A DNA stretch of 64,000 nucleotides from Rhizobium leguminosarum (GTDB taxonomy: Bacteria > Pseudomonadota > Alphaproteobacteria > Rhizobiales > Rhizobiaceae). The DNA lies in the NCBI RefSeq assembly GCF_002953715.1, contig NZ_CP025012.1, positions 4,087,001 to 4,151,000 of the forward strand. Direction: 5' to 3'. Below, in pieces: positions 17,849 through 26,274 of the stretch (the first letter of the stretch is position 1; every line of letters begins with the position of its first letter). The notes beneath the pieces were generated by a model. The model had not been told where the DNA came from, made no database searches, and saw nothing but the letters and a program-made list of their open reading frames with translations. The translations under genes were made by a program, and so were the position numbers.

Positions 17849-18073
17849 TTGAACCCCGTTCTCTACGATCTTCGCGGCCTGAAATGCCCATTGCCCGTGA
17901 TCAAGACACGCAAGAAGCTCGCCGCCATGGCGAGCGGCACGCTCATTCGCGTCGACACCACCGATCCGCTTGCTGTGATCGACATGCCGCATTTCTGCAA
18001 TGAGGACGGCCACGAACTGGTCGAGACCGAAAAGACCGAAAGCGGCCACCGCTTCCTGATCCGCAAGCGCTAA
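17849..18073 (+). CDS. TusA/SirA-like sulfur carrier protein
   Basis: A 74-residue protein with the TusA signature LRGLKCPLPVIKTRKKL; the cysteine in C-P-x-P carries the persulfide in sulfur relay. The fold pattern continues RVDTTDPLAVIDMPHFC and ends GHRFLIRKR. It appears to start with TTG at 17849, preceded by GAGGAA, five bases after the stop of the transpeptidase gene. No in-frame ATG or GTG lies upstream of the conserved motif. Whether it serves tRNA thiolation or another pathway cannot be told. Confidence 0.85.
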   Translation: MNPVLYDLRGLKCPLPVIKTRKKLAAMASGTLIRVDTTDPLAVIDMPHFCNEDGHELVETEKTESGHRFLIRKR

Positions 18074-18178
18074 AGCGCGTCGCGATCTTTCAGATTCGCT
18101 TGCCGCACTTTAGGTCTTTGTTTTCCGCATGTCTTTGGCGCAAAACCGCTGCACACTTTTGCGCGACATGCCCTAAAT
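18074..18178. repeat. Rhizobial palindromic intergenic repeat
   Basis: It begins AAAGCGCGTCGCGATCTTTC, contains the core CTTTAGGTCTTTG, and ends with a hairpin (GCGCAAAACC...TTTTGCGCGACATGC). A second copy of the same element lies at 55395-55500 in opposite orientation. It fills the space between the convergent TusA-like and COG0523 genes. Confidence 0.8.
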
Positions 18179-19342
18179 TCTAAGGCCGGGAATAGCGAGC
18201 GGGTTGTCGGAGAGCGCCGCACGATCGGGCATATCGATGCGCGGCTTGCCGAGGAAGGCGTCGAAGAGATCCTTCACGAAGGCTTCCGGCAGATCCCTGG
18301 TGATCAGCACCATGCGTGTGCGCCGGTCTTCCCCCGGCCAGGCGGGAAGCCGCACCGGCGGATGGAAAATGCTCTGCACCCCATGCAGCACCAGCGGCCG
18401 ATCCGGCCGGTCGGAGACCGACACGATCGCCTTCATCCTCAACAGCTTCTCGCCATGGGCCGAACGCAGGAGATCGATGAACATCTCAAGCGCCATCGGA
18501 TCGATCGGCTTCTCCTCAATGATCGAGAAAGAACGGATCGAGGCATCGTGACGATTGACGTCATGCGGATCCTGATCCGCATGAGCGTGATGGTGGTGGT
18601 GACCATCATGATCATGGCCATGATTGTGATGTCCATCACGACCGTGGTCGTGATTGTGATGCGCCTCGTGCGCATCCTCGTCCTGCAGCCAGCGGCCGAC
18701 ATCGGCAATCTTCGTCGCCAGATCGTAGAGCCCGTTGACCAGCACTGCGGCACTGCCCGCTTCGGCGCTGTCGGCATCCATCATCACGGCACGCGGATTG
18801 AGCGCCCGCAGGCGCTTTTCCAGCCCGTCCGTTGCCTCGGCCATCGCCTTTTTCGAGACGATCAGCCGGTCGGCGACCGCCGCCTGCTTGCGCGCTTCCT
18901 CGTGATTGTCGAGCGTCTGCAGCCCATTCACCGCGTCCACGACGGTGACGACGCCGTCAAGCTCGAAATTCGTGGCGATGACGGGATTGCCCATGATCGC
19001 CTGCATGACCGGCGAAGGATCGGCAAGGCCCGTCGTCTCGATGACGACACGCTTGACCGGCTTGACGCGGCCCGTCTGCACCGCGTCCATCAGGTTCGCC
19101 AGCGTATCCACAAGTTCACCCCGCACGGTGCAGCAGAGGCACCCATCGGAAAGTTCTATGATCGAATCGCCGGAACTTTCGACCAGGAGGTGGTCGATGC
19201 CGACATCGCCGAATTCATTGATGATAACAGCCGCATCCTTCATCACCGGATCTTTGAGGATGCGGTTGAGCAGCGTCGATTTGCCGGCGCCGAGAAAGCC
19301 GGTCAGGATGGTGACCGGAATCCTGTCGTTGAGCGCGCTCAT
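18173..19342 (-). CDS. COG0523 (CobW-family) GTPase with His-rich metal segment
   Basis: A 389-residue G3E-family metallochaperone GTPase. Walker A is GFLGAGKSTLLN (about residues 15-26), the family metal motif C-x-C-C is in SDGCLCCTVRGE, and the guanine-specifying region is LIVSKKAMAE (SKxD-like). Residues about 220-260 are extremely His-rich, the kind of tail seen in zinc-handling members. A CobW_C domain closes the protein. It lies 19 bases downstream of the D,D-carboxypeptidase gene. It is not linked to the cob genes here, so I leave the symbol empty. Confidence 0.88.
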   Translation of the reverse strand: MSALNDRIPVTILTGFLGAGKSTLLNRILKDPVMKDAAVIINEFGDVGIDHLLVESSGDSIIELSDGCLCCTVRGELVDTLANLMDAVQTGRVKPVKRVVIETTGLADPSPVMQAIMGNPVIATNFELDGVVTVVDAVNGLQTLDNHEEARKQAAVADRLIVSKKAMAEATDGLEKRLRALNPRAVMMDADSAEAGSAAVLVNGLYDLATKIADVGRWLQDEDAHEAHHNHDHGRDGHHNHGHDHDGHHHHHAHADQDPHDVNRHDASIRSFSIIEEKPIDPMALEMFIDLLRSAHGEKLLRMKAIVSVSDRPDRPLVLHGVQSIFHPPVRLPAWPGEDRRTRMVLITRDLPEAFVKDLFDAFLGKPRIDMPDRAALSDNPLAIPGLRI

Positions 19343-19361
19343 GTCATTTTACCTTAAAAGC

Positions 19362-20495
19362 TTAAAAGGATGTCGGGCGCGGCATCGGCACCGGCACATT
19401 GGCGATCGCTCCCGCGGTATCGCCCCGCGCCATTTTTTCCGGCTGCGCAGCCGGCTGCGGATCCTGGCCCGGAATGAGGCCGGCAAAGACGAATTGCGGA
19501 TCGTGGTCCATTGGCTGGATGTAGGGCGACTGCACCCTCATGCGGCCGACCTCGTCGCGCGTTTCGCTGCGCACCTTGGCGCCCTTGGCGCTGCAGATGT
19601 CGGCGGTGATGTCGGTAACCTGGTCTTGTCCCGAACCGTAGGGCCTCAGCGAACCCAGCGTGTCGTTGCCGGGAAACTGCGCGGTGAAGCCCTTCTGCAA
19701 AAGGTTGGCTGTCGCATCCGCGCGCGCCGCAAGGCTGTCGGTGCCGAGCACAACCGAGATCAACGTATGACCGTTGCGGGTCGCCGAACCGATCTGGTTG
19801 AAACCCGAGGCGCAGATGAAGCCGGTCTTCATGCCATCGGCGCCGGCGAAGCGGCCGATCAGCATGTTGAGGCTCGGCACGTTCTGCTGACCGGTCGTGA
19901 AGCCCTCCAGCGAGAAATAACCGGCATATTGCGGAAAATCGCGGCGCAGCGCCACCGTCAGCACCGCAAGGTCGCGCGCCGTCGTATACTGCCCCTTGCC
20001 GGGCAGGCCGTTCGGATTGACGAAATGCGAATCCGTCATGCCGAGCTTCAGCGCCTCGCCGTTCATTCGCGTGACGAAGCCTTCCTGCGTACCGCCAATG
20101 GCTTCGGCGACCGCGACCGCGATGTCGTTAGCCGATTTCACCATCAGGATCTTCAGCGCGCTGTCGAGCGTCAGCTTCTGGCCTGGCTTGAAATACATCT
20201 TGGCGGCGGGCTGCGCGGCGGCGCGCTTGCTCATGACGATGGGCGTATCGAGGCTGATCTGCCCGGCGCGGATTGCATCGAACACGGTATAGACGGTCAT
20301 CAGCTTGGTCAGCGAGGCCGGATACCATTTGCGGAAGGCTTCTTCATGCTCGAGCACGCGGCCGGTCTGGACGTCGACGAGAATATGCGGATTGGCCTGG
20401 GCAAGCGAAACGGAGCCCAGAAAAACGGCAGTCGCCGCTGATACGAAAGAAAGCGGCCGCAAGGCAGCAAACAAACGGAAGTGGCGCGTCGACAC
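19362..20495 (-). CDS. D-alanyl-D-alanine carboxypeptidase (DacA/PBP5-like)
   Basis: A 377-residue secreted penicillin-binding protein that removes the terminal D-Ala from murein pentapeptides. After a signal peptide (cleavage near AQANP) it shows the three active-site motifs: SLTK in WYPASLTKLMTVY, SAN in VKSANDIAVAV and KTG in DGMKTGFICASG. The C-terminus is short and Pro-rich (VPVPMPRPTSF). Translation appears to start at GTG 20495 after AAGGAC. It is probably co-transcribed with the downstream COG0523 gene. Confidence 0.92.
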   Translation of the reverse strand: MSTRHFRLFAALRPLSFVSAATAVFLGSVSLAQANPHILVDVQTGRVLEHEEAFRKWYPASLTKLMTVYTVFDAIRAGQISLDTPIVMSKRAAAQPAAKMYFKPGQKLTLDSALKILMVKSANDIAVAVAEAIGGTQEGFVTRMNGEALKLGMTDSHFVNPNGLPGKGQYTTARDLAVLTVALRRDFPQYAGYFSLEGFTTGQQNVPSLNMLIGRFAGADGMKTGFICASGFNQIGSATRNGHTLISVVLGTDSLAARADATANLLQKGFTAQFPGNDTLGSLRPYGSGQDQVTDITADICSAKGAKVRSETRDEVGRMRVQSPYIQPMDHDPQFVFAGLIPGQDPQPAAQPEKMARGDTAGAIANVPVPMPRPTSF

Positions 20496-20652
20496 GGTTC
20501 GTCCTTCAGATATCAGGAAAATCTCGAAATCTTCCCCTATTTAGCCTATATGGCTATGACATGGCAAAGGTCATTGACTAAGTAATTTCCACAGCCTCAC
20601 ACCCTTGTGATGCGATGAAAGATTGTCGAGATTTCATAACAGGAACGCCGAT

Positions 20653-21816
20653 ATGCCGATTTTGAACAGAGCCGCGGAGTTGCAGGACGAGGTCGCCGAA
20701 TGGCGCCGCCATATTCATGCCCGGCCCGAACTCCTCTTCGCGGTGGAAAATACGGCCGCCTTCGTTGCCGAAAAACTCAAGGAATTCGGCGTCGACGAGA
20801 TCGTCACCGGCATCGGCCGCACCGGTGTCGTCGGCCTGATCAAAGGCAAGGGCGAAGGCCGCCGCACGGTCGGCCTGCGCGCCGACATGGACGCCCTGCC
20901 GCTCACCGAGATCACTGGCAAACCCTGGGCTTCGAAGACACCGGGCAAGATGCATGCCTGCGGCCATGACGGCCATACCGCCATGCTGCTCGGCGCCGCG
21001 AAATACCTGGCCGAGACCCGCAACTTCAACGGCAATGTCGCCGTCATCTTCCAGCCCGCCGAAGAAGGCGGCGGCGGCGGCAATCTGATGGTCAAGGACG
21101 GCATGATGGAGCGCTTCGATATCGAAGAGGTCTACGGCATGCACAATCTGCCGGGCCTGCCTGTCGGCCAGTTCGCCACCCGCAAGGGCGCGATCATGGC
21201 GGCGACCGACGAATTCACCGTCACCATCAAGGGCCGCGGCGGCCACGCCGCCCAGCCGCACCGGACGATCGACCCGATCGCCATCGGCGCCCAGATCGTC
21301 GCCAATCTGCAGATGATCGCCTCGCGCAGCGCCGATCCGCTACGCTCGGTCGTCGTCTCGGTGACCAAGTTCAATGCCGGTTTTGCCCATAACGTCATTC
21401 CGAACGATGCGACCTTCGCCGGGACGGTTCGTACCCTCGACTCCGAGGTGCGCACGCTCGCCGAGACGCGGTTCCGGCAGGTCGTCGAGGGATTGGTCTC
21501 TGCCCACGGCGCCGAGGCCGAAATCAGCTTCCACCGCAACTATCCCGTCACCGTCAACCACCCCGATGAAACCGAGCATGCGGTGGCCACCGCCAGCGCC
21601 ATCGCTGGCGAAGGCAACGTCAACGCCGAGATCGACCCGATGATGGGCGGCGAGGATTTCTCCTACATGCTGAACGCCCGCCCCGGCGCCTTCATTTTCA
21701 TCGGCAACGGCGACAGCGCCGGCCTCCACAACCCGGCCTACGACTTCAACGACGAAGCCATCGCCCACGGCATCTCCTACTGGGTCCGCCTCGCCGAACA
21801 GCGCCTCGGTCTCTAG
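20653..21816 (+). CDS. M20 family amidohydrolase (hippurate hydrolase type)
   Basis: A 387-residue zinc amidohydrolase. Family motifs are WRRHIHARPEL near the N-terminus, GLRADMDALPL, metal ligands in HACGHDGHTAMLLG, FQPAEEGGGGG, the dimerisation domain with GRGGHAAQPHRTIDP, and MGGEDFSYML before the end. Such enzymes remove acyl groups from amino acids or hippurate-like compounds; the exact substrate is unknown. The ATG at 20653 is preferred because the conserved start MPILNRAAEL follows it. A terminator hairpin and a tRNA gene follow. Confidence 0.9.
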   Translation: MPILNRAAELQDEVAEWRRHIHARPELLFAVENTAAFVAEKLKEFGVDEIVTGIGRTGVVGLIKGKGEGRRTVGLRADMDALPLTEITGKPWASKTPGKMHACGHDGHTAMLLGAAKYLAETRNFNGNVAVIFQPAEEGGGGGNLMVKDGMMERFDIEEVYGMHNLPGLPVGQFATRKGAIMAATDEFTVTIKGRGGHAAQPHRTIDPIAIGAQIVANLQMIASRSADPLRSVVVSVTKFNAGFAHNVIPNDATFAGTVRTLDSEVRTLAETRFRQVVEGLVSAHGAEAEISFHRNYPVTVNHPDETEHAVATASAIAGEGNVNAEIDPMMGGEDFSYMLNARPGAFIFIGNGDSAGLHNPAYDFNDEAIAHGISYWVRLAEQRLGL

Positions 21817-21826
21817 CAACAATTAG

Positions 21827-21851
21827 GGCTTGGCTTCCCGCCAAGCCTTTT
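21827..21851 (+). terminator. Intrinsic terminator after the amidohydrolase gene
   Basis: GGCTTGGC (21827-21834) pairs with GCCAAGCC (21840-21847) across a five-base loop and is followed by TTTT. It lies ten bases after the stop codon. Confidence 0.8.
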
Positions 21852-21870
21852 GTATGCATGGCACTCAAGT

Positions 21871-21947
21871 GGTCCCGTAGCTCAGCAGGATAGAGCACCA
21901 GATTCCTAATCTGGGGGTCGCGCGTTCGAATCGCGCCGGGATCACCA
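21871..21947 (+). tRNA. tRNA-Arg (anticodon CCT)
   Basis: A complete 77-base cloverleaf. The acceptor arm GGTCCCG pairs with CGGGATC (one G-U), the anticodon stem CCAGA/TCTGG encloses the loop TTCCTAA with anticodon CCT, the T arm is GCGCG-TTCGAAT-CGCGC, and A-CCA is encoded at the 3' end. It reads AGG codons. The region downstream is lower in GC and gene-free before the eut genes. Confidence 0.96.
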
Positions 21948-22581
21948 GTCAATCAGATGGTCACCTCCCTTGACAGAACGCACGTTCCTGCAGACATGCA
22001 AGAACGCAATAATGATGTCATGAGAAACCGGCCTTTGATCGGTAATAGCGAGGCCAAGTGTCGCGCTGAGGCCGCCCGACCGAGCTCTTGGGACGAAGAA
22101 ATTGCCGATCGATTGGACTCGTTCAACTGGCTAGTTTTTCAACATCGGCGTCGATCCACGGTCAGTTCGCTCAAAATTGACGATCGCGTCTCAGCGCAGA
22201 CCGCCCCACCAAAAAAGCAATCGTGCCAGAACCACTGGATCAGGACGATCAACGAATATTTGCGCAATCAGTGTTGAGCCGGACGCAAATCTGCGCACAT
22301 CGGAGCATGTTGTCGTAAAGTGGATACAACCACTATTGAGAATTAGCTACCCTAAATTGAAAACAGTCTCTGCGATAGCCGCGCCGCGTGAGCGGTCATG
22401 GTCCGGCCATGCGAAGCCTTCGGCACGGCTGCCTCGGTATATCAGCTCATAAGAATGGCACGCTTCTTGCGTTGCTTGGCGTAGAGCCGAACATGCTCGG
22501 CGGAAGCCCACGAATTCTCACAACCGGAAGGTGGACGAGTTCTCGGGCATTGAGAATAGGCTGATCGACGGCCAGGAGCAG
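21948..22581. other. Low-GC gene-free stretch between tRNA-Arg and eutB
   Basis: About 630 bases with no convincing gene. Base composition drops clearly between roughly 22150 and 22500. A frame of about 106 codons at 21957-22277 has no recognisable features. An inverted repeat ATTTGCG (22258-22264) / CGCAAAT (22284-22290) and a small one AGTGG/CCACT near 22318-22334 could be upstream protein-binding sites. A sigma-54 promoter match is at 22456-22471. No repeat of the tRNA 3' end was found. Confidence 0.5.
22456..22471 (+). promoter_or_regulatory. Sigma-54 (RpoN) promoter match upstream of eutB
   Basis: TGGCACG (22456-22462), four bases CTTC, then TTGCG (22467-22471) is an almost perfect match to TGGCACG-N4-TTGCW, with the invariant GG and GC 12 bases apart. 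It faces eutB, whose ATG is about 110 bases downstream. Confidence 0.75.
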
Positions 22582-23979
22582 ATGACAACATATTCGATCG
22601 TTCTAGGACGCGAACGCCATGTCTTTCAGGATCTGAAATCGGTCTTGGCTTGCGCTTCGCCGCTGAAATCCGGTGACGTGCTGGCCGGGATCGCAGCGTC
22701 AAGCAACGAGCGGCGGGTGGCCGCACGCTATCTGCTCGCGGATATGCCTCTCAAAACTTTCCTGGAGGATCTCGTCATTCCATACGAGGTCGACGAGGTC
22801 AGCCGACTGATCGTCGACCGCCATGATTGGATGGCATTCGCGTCGGTATCTCATATGACGGTCGGTGAGTTTCGCGATTGGCTTCTCTCTTATGAGGCGA
22901 CCGCCGAAAGACTGCTTGCCATTGCACCAGGCCTCACCCCCGAGATGGTCGCGGCGGTCTCCAAGATCATGCGCAACCATGATCTGATCACCGTCGCCGG
23001 CAAATGTGAGGTGGTCACGGCCTTTCGCTCCACGATCGGTCTGCCCGGCCGACTGTCGAGCCGTCTTCAGCCCAACCATCCCACCGACGATCCTGAAGGC
23101 GTTGCCGGCTCGACGCTCGACGGACTTCTTTATGGGATCGGCGATGCGGTGATCGGCATCAACCCGGCTACCGACAATCTCGAAGCCTGCACAAGGTTGA
23201 TGGTTCTTTTCGACCGGCTGCGCGAACGGTTCGATATCCCGACCCAATCCTGCGTATTGACCCATGTCACCACATCAATCAAGGCGATCGAGGCTGGAGC
23301 GCCGCTCGACCTGGTGTTCCAGTCAATCGCCGGCTCGGAAGCCGCCAACAAGGGTTTCGGCGTCGATCTCGCCGTCCTCAGGGAAGGCCAGCAGGCAGCA
23401 CTTTCCATGAAACGCGGCACAGTCGGAAACAATGTCATGTATCTGGAGACCGGCCAGGGCAGCGCGCTCTCGGCCGACGCCCATCACGGTGTCGACGAAC
23501 AGACGATCGAGACGCGGGCCTATGCCGTTGCACGTGAACTCAATCCGTTGCTCGTCAATACGGTGGTTGGCTTCATTGGCCCCGAATATCTTTTCGACGC
23601 CAAGCAAATTATCCGCGCCGGGCTCGAAGATCATTTCTGCGGCAAACTGCTTGGCGTGCCGATGGGGGTCGACGTTTGCTACACGAACCATGCGGAAGCC
23701 GACCAGGACGATATGGATAATCTGATGGTATTGCTGACAGTCGCGGGCGTCAGCTTCCTCATCGCGGTGCCCGGCGCCGACGATGTCATGCTCAATTATC
23801 AGAGCCTTTCCTACCACGATATTGTCGGCCTCAGGCACCAGTTCAATCGTCCGCCCGCTCCGGAGTTCGAAGCCTGGCTTCATCGCATGGGCATGATTGA
23901 TCACACGGGTCGTCTTGCGCCTGCCAGCGCCTCGGGCGCCTTTTCTCGCAATCTCTTGAGCTACAGGGCATCGGCATGA
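22582..23979 (+). CDS. eutB: Ethanolamine ammonia-lyase large subunit
   Basis: EutB is the catalytic subunit of the adenosylcobalamin-dependent lyase that turns ethanolamine into acetaldehyde and ammonia. The 465-residue protein has the TIM-barrel family features: RVAARYLLADMPL, TIGLPGRLSSRLQPNHPTDD, GDAVIGINPATDN, FQSIAGSEAANKGFGVDL and LETGQGSALSADAHHGVDEQT. The ATG at 22582 follows AGGAG. The stop overlaps the eutC start by four bases. No reactivating factor (EutA) or microcompartment gene is in the window. Confidence 0.96.
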   Translation: MTTYSIVLGRERHVFQDLKSVLACASPLKSGDVLAGIAASSNERRVAARYLLADMPLKTFLEDLVIPYEVDEVSRLIVDRHDWMAFASVSHMTVGEFRDWLLSYEATAERLLAIAPGLTPEMVAAVSKIMRNHDLITVAGKCEVVTAFRSTIGLPGRLSSRLQPNHPTDDPEGVAGSTLDGLLYGIGDAVIGINPATDNLEACTRLMVLFDRLRERFDIPTQSCVLTHVTTSIKAIEAGAPLDLVFQSIAGSEAANKGFGVDLAVLREGQQAALSMKRGTVGNNVMYLETGQGSALSADAHHGVDEQTIETRAYAVARELNPLLVNTVVGFIGPEYLFDAKQIIRAGLEDHFCGKLLGVPMGVDVCYTNHAEADQDDMDNLMVLLTVAGVSFLIAVPGADDVMLNYQSLSYHDIVGLRHQFNRPPAPEFEAWLHRMGMIDHTGRLAPASASGAFSRNLLSYRASA

Positions 23980-24722
23980 CTCCCTTCGAACGAGATCCGT
24001 TTGCGCGGTTCCGCAACGCCACCCGCGCCCGAATTGGGCTTGGAAGGGCGGGCGACGCCTTGCCGACATCGGCAATTCTCGACTTCCAGCTTGCCCATGC
24101 CCGGGCGCGGGATGCCGTGCATGGGCAAGTGGATTTTGTCGCCCTTGCCAAGCAGCTTGCTCCCGTGCCGACGGTCCGGATTCGCTCTCGCGCCAAAGAC
24201 CGTACGATCTATCTGGCGCGCCCGGATCTCGGCCGTCAGACCAACGCAGCCGATCTCCCGAGCTCAGGCGATCGCTATGATATCGCCTTCATCATCGCAG
24301 ATGGGCTTTCGGCCTCGGCGGTCGAGCACCACGCGGTGCCGCTGTTTAAGGCATGTATAAAGCGTCTCGGCGGCTTCAGCGTCGCCCCGGTGATATTGGG
24401 CGAGCAGGCGCGTGTGGCGTTTGGTGATGAGGCAGCGGCGGCGTTTGGTGCTGAAGTTGCCATCGTGCTGATCGGCGAGAGGCCGGGACTAAGCGTGCCT
24501 GACAGTCTCGGCGCCTACATCACGTTCCGACCGCAATCGGGACGGCGTGACAGCGAGCGCAACTGTATTTCGAATATTCATGCCGATGGGCTCAGTTACG
24601 AGGTCGCAGCAGACAAGATCGTTTGGATCGTCCGGGAGGCGCTTCGCTTGCAACTGACCGGTGTCGATCTCAAGGAAAATGCCGAAGGCGCCATAGAAGC
24701 GCTGCCACACCAAGAAGCATAA
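23976..24722 (+). CDS. eutC: Ethanolamine ammonia-lyase small subunit
   Basis: EutC completes the cobalamin site of ethanolamine ammonia-lyase. The 248-residue product contains FRNATRARIGLGRAGDALPT, LDFQLAHARARDAVHG, YLARPDLGR, YDIAFIIADGLSASAVEHHA, VLIGERPGLSVPDSLGAYI and the closing RNCISNIHADGLSYEVAADK, all hallmarks of the family. Its start overlaps the eutB stop by four bases, consistent with equal expression of the two subunits. Confidence 0.96.
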   Translation: MTPFERDPFARFRNATRARIGLGRAGDALPTSAILDFQLAHARARDAVHGQVDFVALAKQLAPVPTVRIRSRAKDRTIYLARPDLGRQTNAADLPSSGDRYDIAFIIADGLSASAVEHHAVPLFKACIKRLGGFSVAPVILGEQARVAFGDEAAAAFGAEVAIVLIGERPGLSVPDSLGAYITFRPQSGRRDSERNCISNIHADGLSYEVAADKIVWIVREALRLQLTGVDLKENAEGAIEALPHQEA

Positions 24723-24751
24723 AGTTCAATCTACAAAAAAGGGGAACAATC

Positions 24752-26116
24752 ATGTCAAATTCTCAACCGACGCTCGCCAAGAGCCTGACTGGGCTGCATT
24801 TATGGGGACTTGCGGTCGGCCTCGTCATCTCGGGCGAATATTTCGGCTGGAGCTATGGCTGGGCGGCTGCCGGCACACTCGGCTTCTTGATCACCACGAT
24901 CCTGATTGCCGTCATGTACACCACCTTCATTTTCTCCTTCACGGAGTTGACGACGGCTATTCCGCATGCCGGCGGACCGTTTGCCTATGCGCTCAGGGCC
25001 TTCGGCCCGCTCGGCGGCTTCGTTGCCGGTTTTGCGACATTGGTTGAATTCGTCTTCGCCCCTCCGGCCATCGCGCTGGCCATCGGCGCCTATCTCAATG
25101 TGCAGTTCCCGGGGCTCGATCCGAAAGTGGCGGCTGTCGGCGCCTATATCGTCTTCATGGCGCTCAATATTGTCGGCGTTACCATCGCAGCAACCTTCGA
25201 ACTCTTCATCACCATTCTGGCGATTGCCGAACTGCTGATCTTTATGGGTGTCGTCGCGCCGGGCTTCTCTTTTGCCAATTTCGCGGCCAATGGCTGGGCT
25301 GGCGCCCCTGAATTCTCGGTCGGTGCCATTGGAGGCATCTTTGCCGCCATTCCATTTGCCATCTGGTTTTTCCTGGCGATCGAAGGCGCGGCCATGGCCG
25401 CAGAGGAAACCAAGAACCCCACCCGTACCGTGCCGATTGCCTATATTGCGGGTATTCTGACACTCGTCTTCCTCGCCTTCGGCACCATGATCTTCGCCGG
25501 TGGCGTCGGCGACTGGCGCACGCTGTCCAACATCAACGATCCGCTACCGCAGGCGATGAAGGCGGTCGTGGGCGAATCCTCCGGCTGGCTGCATATGCTG
25601 GTCTGGATCGGTCTGTTCGGCCTGATCGCATCGTTCCATGGCATCATCATGGGCTATTCCAGGCAGATCTTCGCGCTGGGTCGCGCAGGCTACCTGCCGG
25701 AAGTTCTCGCGAAGATCCATCCGAAATTCCGCACGCCTTACCTCGCAGTCCTTGCAGGTGGCGCCGTCGGCATCGCAGCCATCTTTTCCGACAGCCTGAT
25801 CCAGATCGGCGGCTTGCCGCTGACTGCCAATATTGTCACCATGTCGGTGTTCGGCGCGATCATCATGTACATCGTCTCGATGGCATCGCTGTTCAAGCTG
25901 CGTCAGGCCGAACCTGAACTCGCCCGACCCTTCAGGGCCTGGGGTTATCCCGTGGTGCCAGCCATTGCCCTCGGGCTCGCCCTCGTCGCACTGGCGGCGA
26001 TGATCTACTACAACTTCCTGATCTTTGTGATCTTCCTCGCGATGGGCGTGGTGGCATTCGGCATTTGGCGTTTGCTTTCAGGTGGCATCGCCAAGGAAGC
26101 GGCAGCGTCCACGTAA
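24752..26116 (+). CDS. eat: Ethanolamine permease (APC superfamily)
   Basis: A 454-residue integral membrane protein with about twelve transmembrane segments. The N-terminus LTGLHLWGLAVGLVISGEYFGWSYG and the downstream FTELTTAIPHAGGPFAYALRAFGPLGGF fit ethanolamine permeases of the amino acid-polyamine-organocation superfamily; EGAAMAAEETKNPTRTVP is the conserved middle motif. It lies 29 bases after eutC with a GGGGAA ribosome-binding site, so uptake and cleavage are encoded together. A terminator follows. Confidence 0.9.
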   Translation: MSNSQPTLAKSLTGLHLWGLAVGLVISGEYFGWSYGWAAAGTLGFLITTILIAVMYTTFIFSFTELTTAIPHAGGPFAYALRAFGPLGGFVAGFATLVEFVFAPPAIALAIGAYLNVQFPGLDPKVAAVGAYIVFMALNIVGVTIAATFELFITILAIAELLIFMGVVAPGFSFANFAANGWAGAPEFSVGAIGGIFAAIPFAIWFFLAIEGAAMAAEETKNPTRTVPIAYIAGILTLVFLAFGTMIFAGGVGDWRTLSNINDPLPQAMKAVVGESSGWLHMLVWIGLFGLIASFHGIIMGYSRQIFALGRAGYLPEVLAKIHPKFRTPYLAVLAGGAVGIAAIFSDSLIQIGGLPLTANIVTMSVFGAIIMYIVSMASLFKLRQAEPELARPFRAWGYPVVPAIALGLALVALAAMIYYNFLIFVIFLAMGVVAFGIWRLLSGGIAKEAAAST

Positions 26117-26177
26117 CAAGGCTCTCTGGCCCGATCACCGGGAAGGCAACCGGGCGAACCGGTTCCAATCAATATCG

Positions 26178-26210
26178 ATGACTCCCGCCGAAGTTTGGCG
26201 GGGGTCATTT
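26178..26210 (+). terminator. Terminator after the eut cassette
   Basis: ATGACTCCCGCC (26178-26189) pairs with GGCGGGGGTCAT (26197-26208), with one G-U pair and a seven-base loop, and ends in a short T run. Confidence 0.7.
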
Positions 26211-26274
26211 CAGCGCAAAGCTTGGCTGATATCATTACGTTCCGGGGCCAGTGCCACGTTCGCCACCGGTTGGT

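Noticed and set aside
18173..19342. Naming the COG0523 gene cobW
   Set aside because: It is not linked to cobN or the cob genes, and its His-rich insert suggests another metal role.
21957..22277. A 106-codon frame after the tRNA as a gene
   Set aside because: It has no ribosome-binding site, no recognisable motifs, and a composition unlike neighbouring genes.
22304..22334. NifA-type upstream site (TGT-N10-ACA) before eutB
   Set aside because: The TGT and ACA triplets here are spaced by 12 or 15 bases, not 10.
21948..22581. Attachment-site duplication of the tRNA 3' end downstream of tRNA-Arg
   Set aside because: I looked for a second copy of the CGCGCCGGGATCACCA end near the eut genes and found none.
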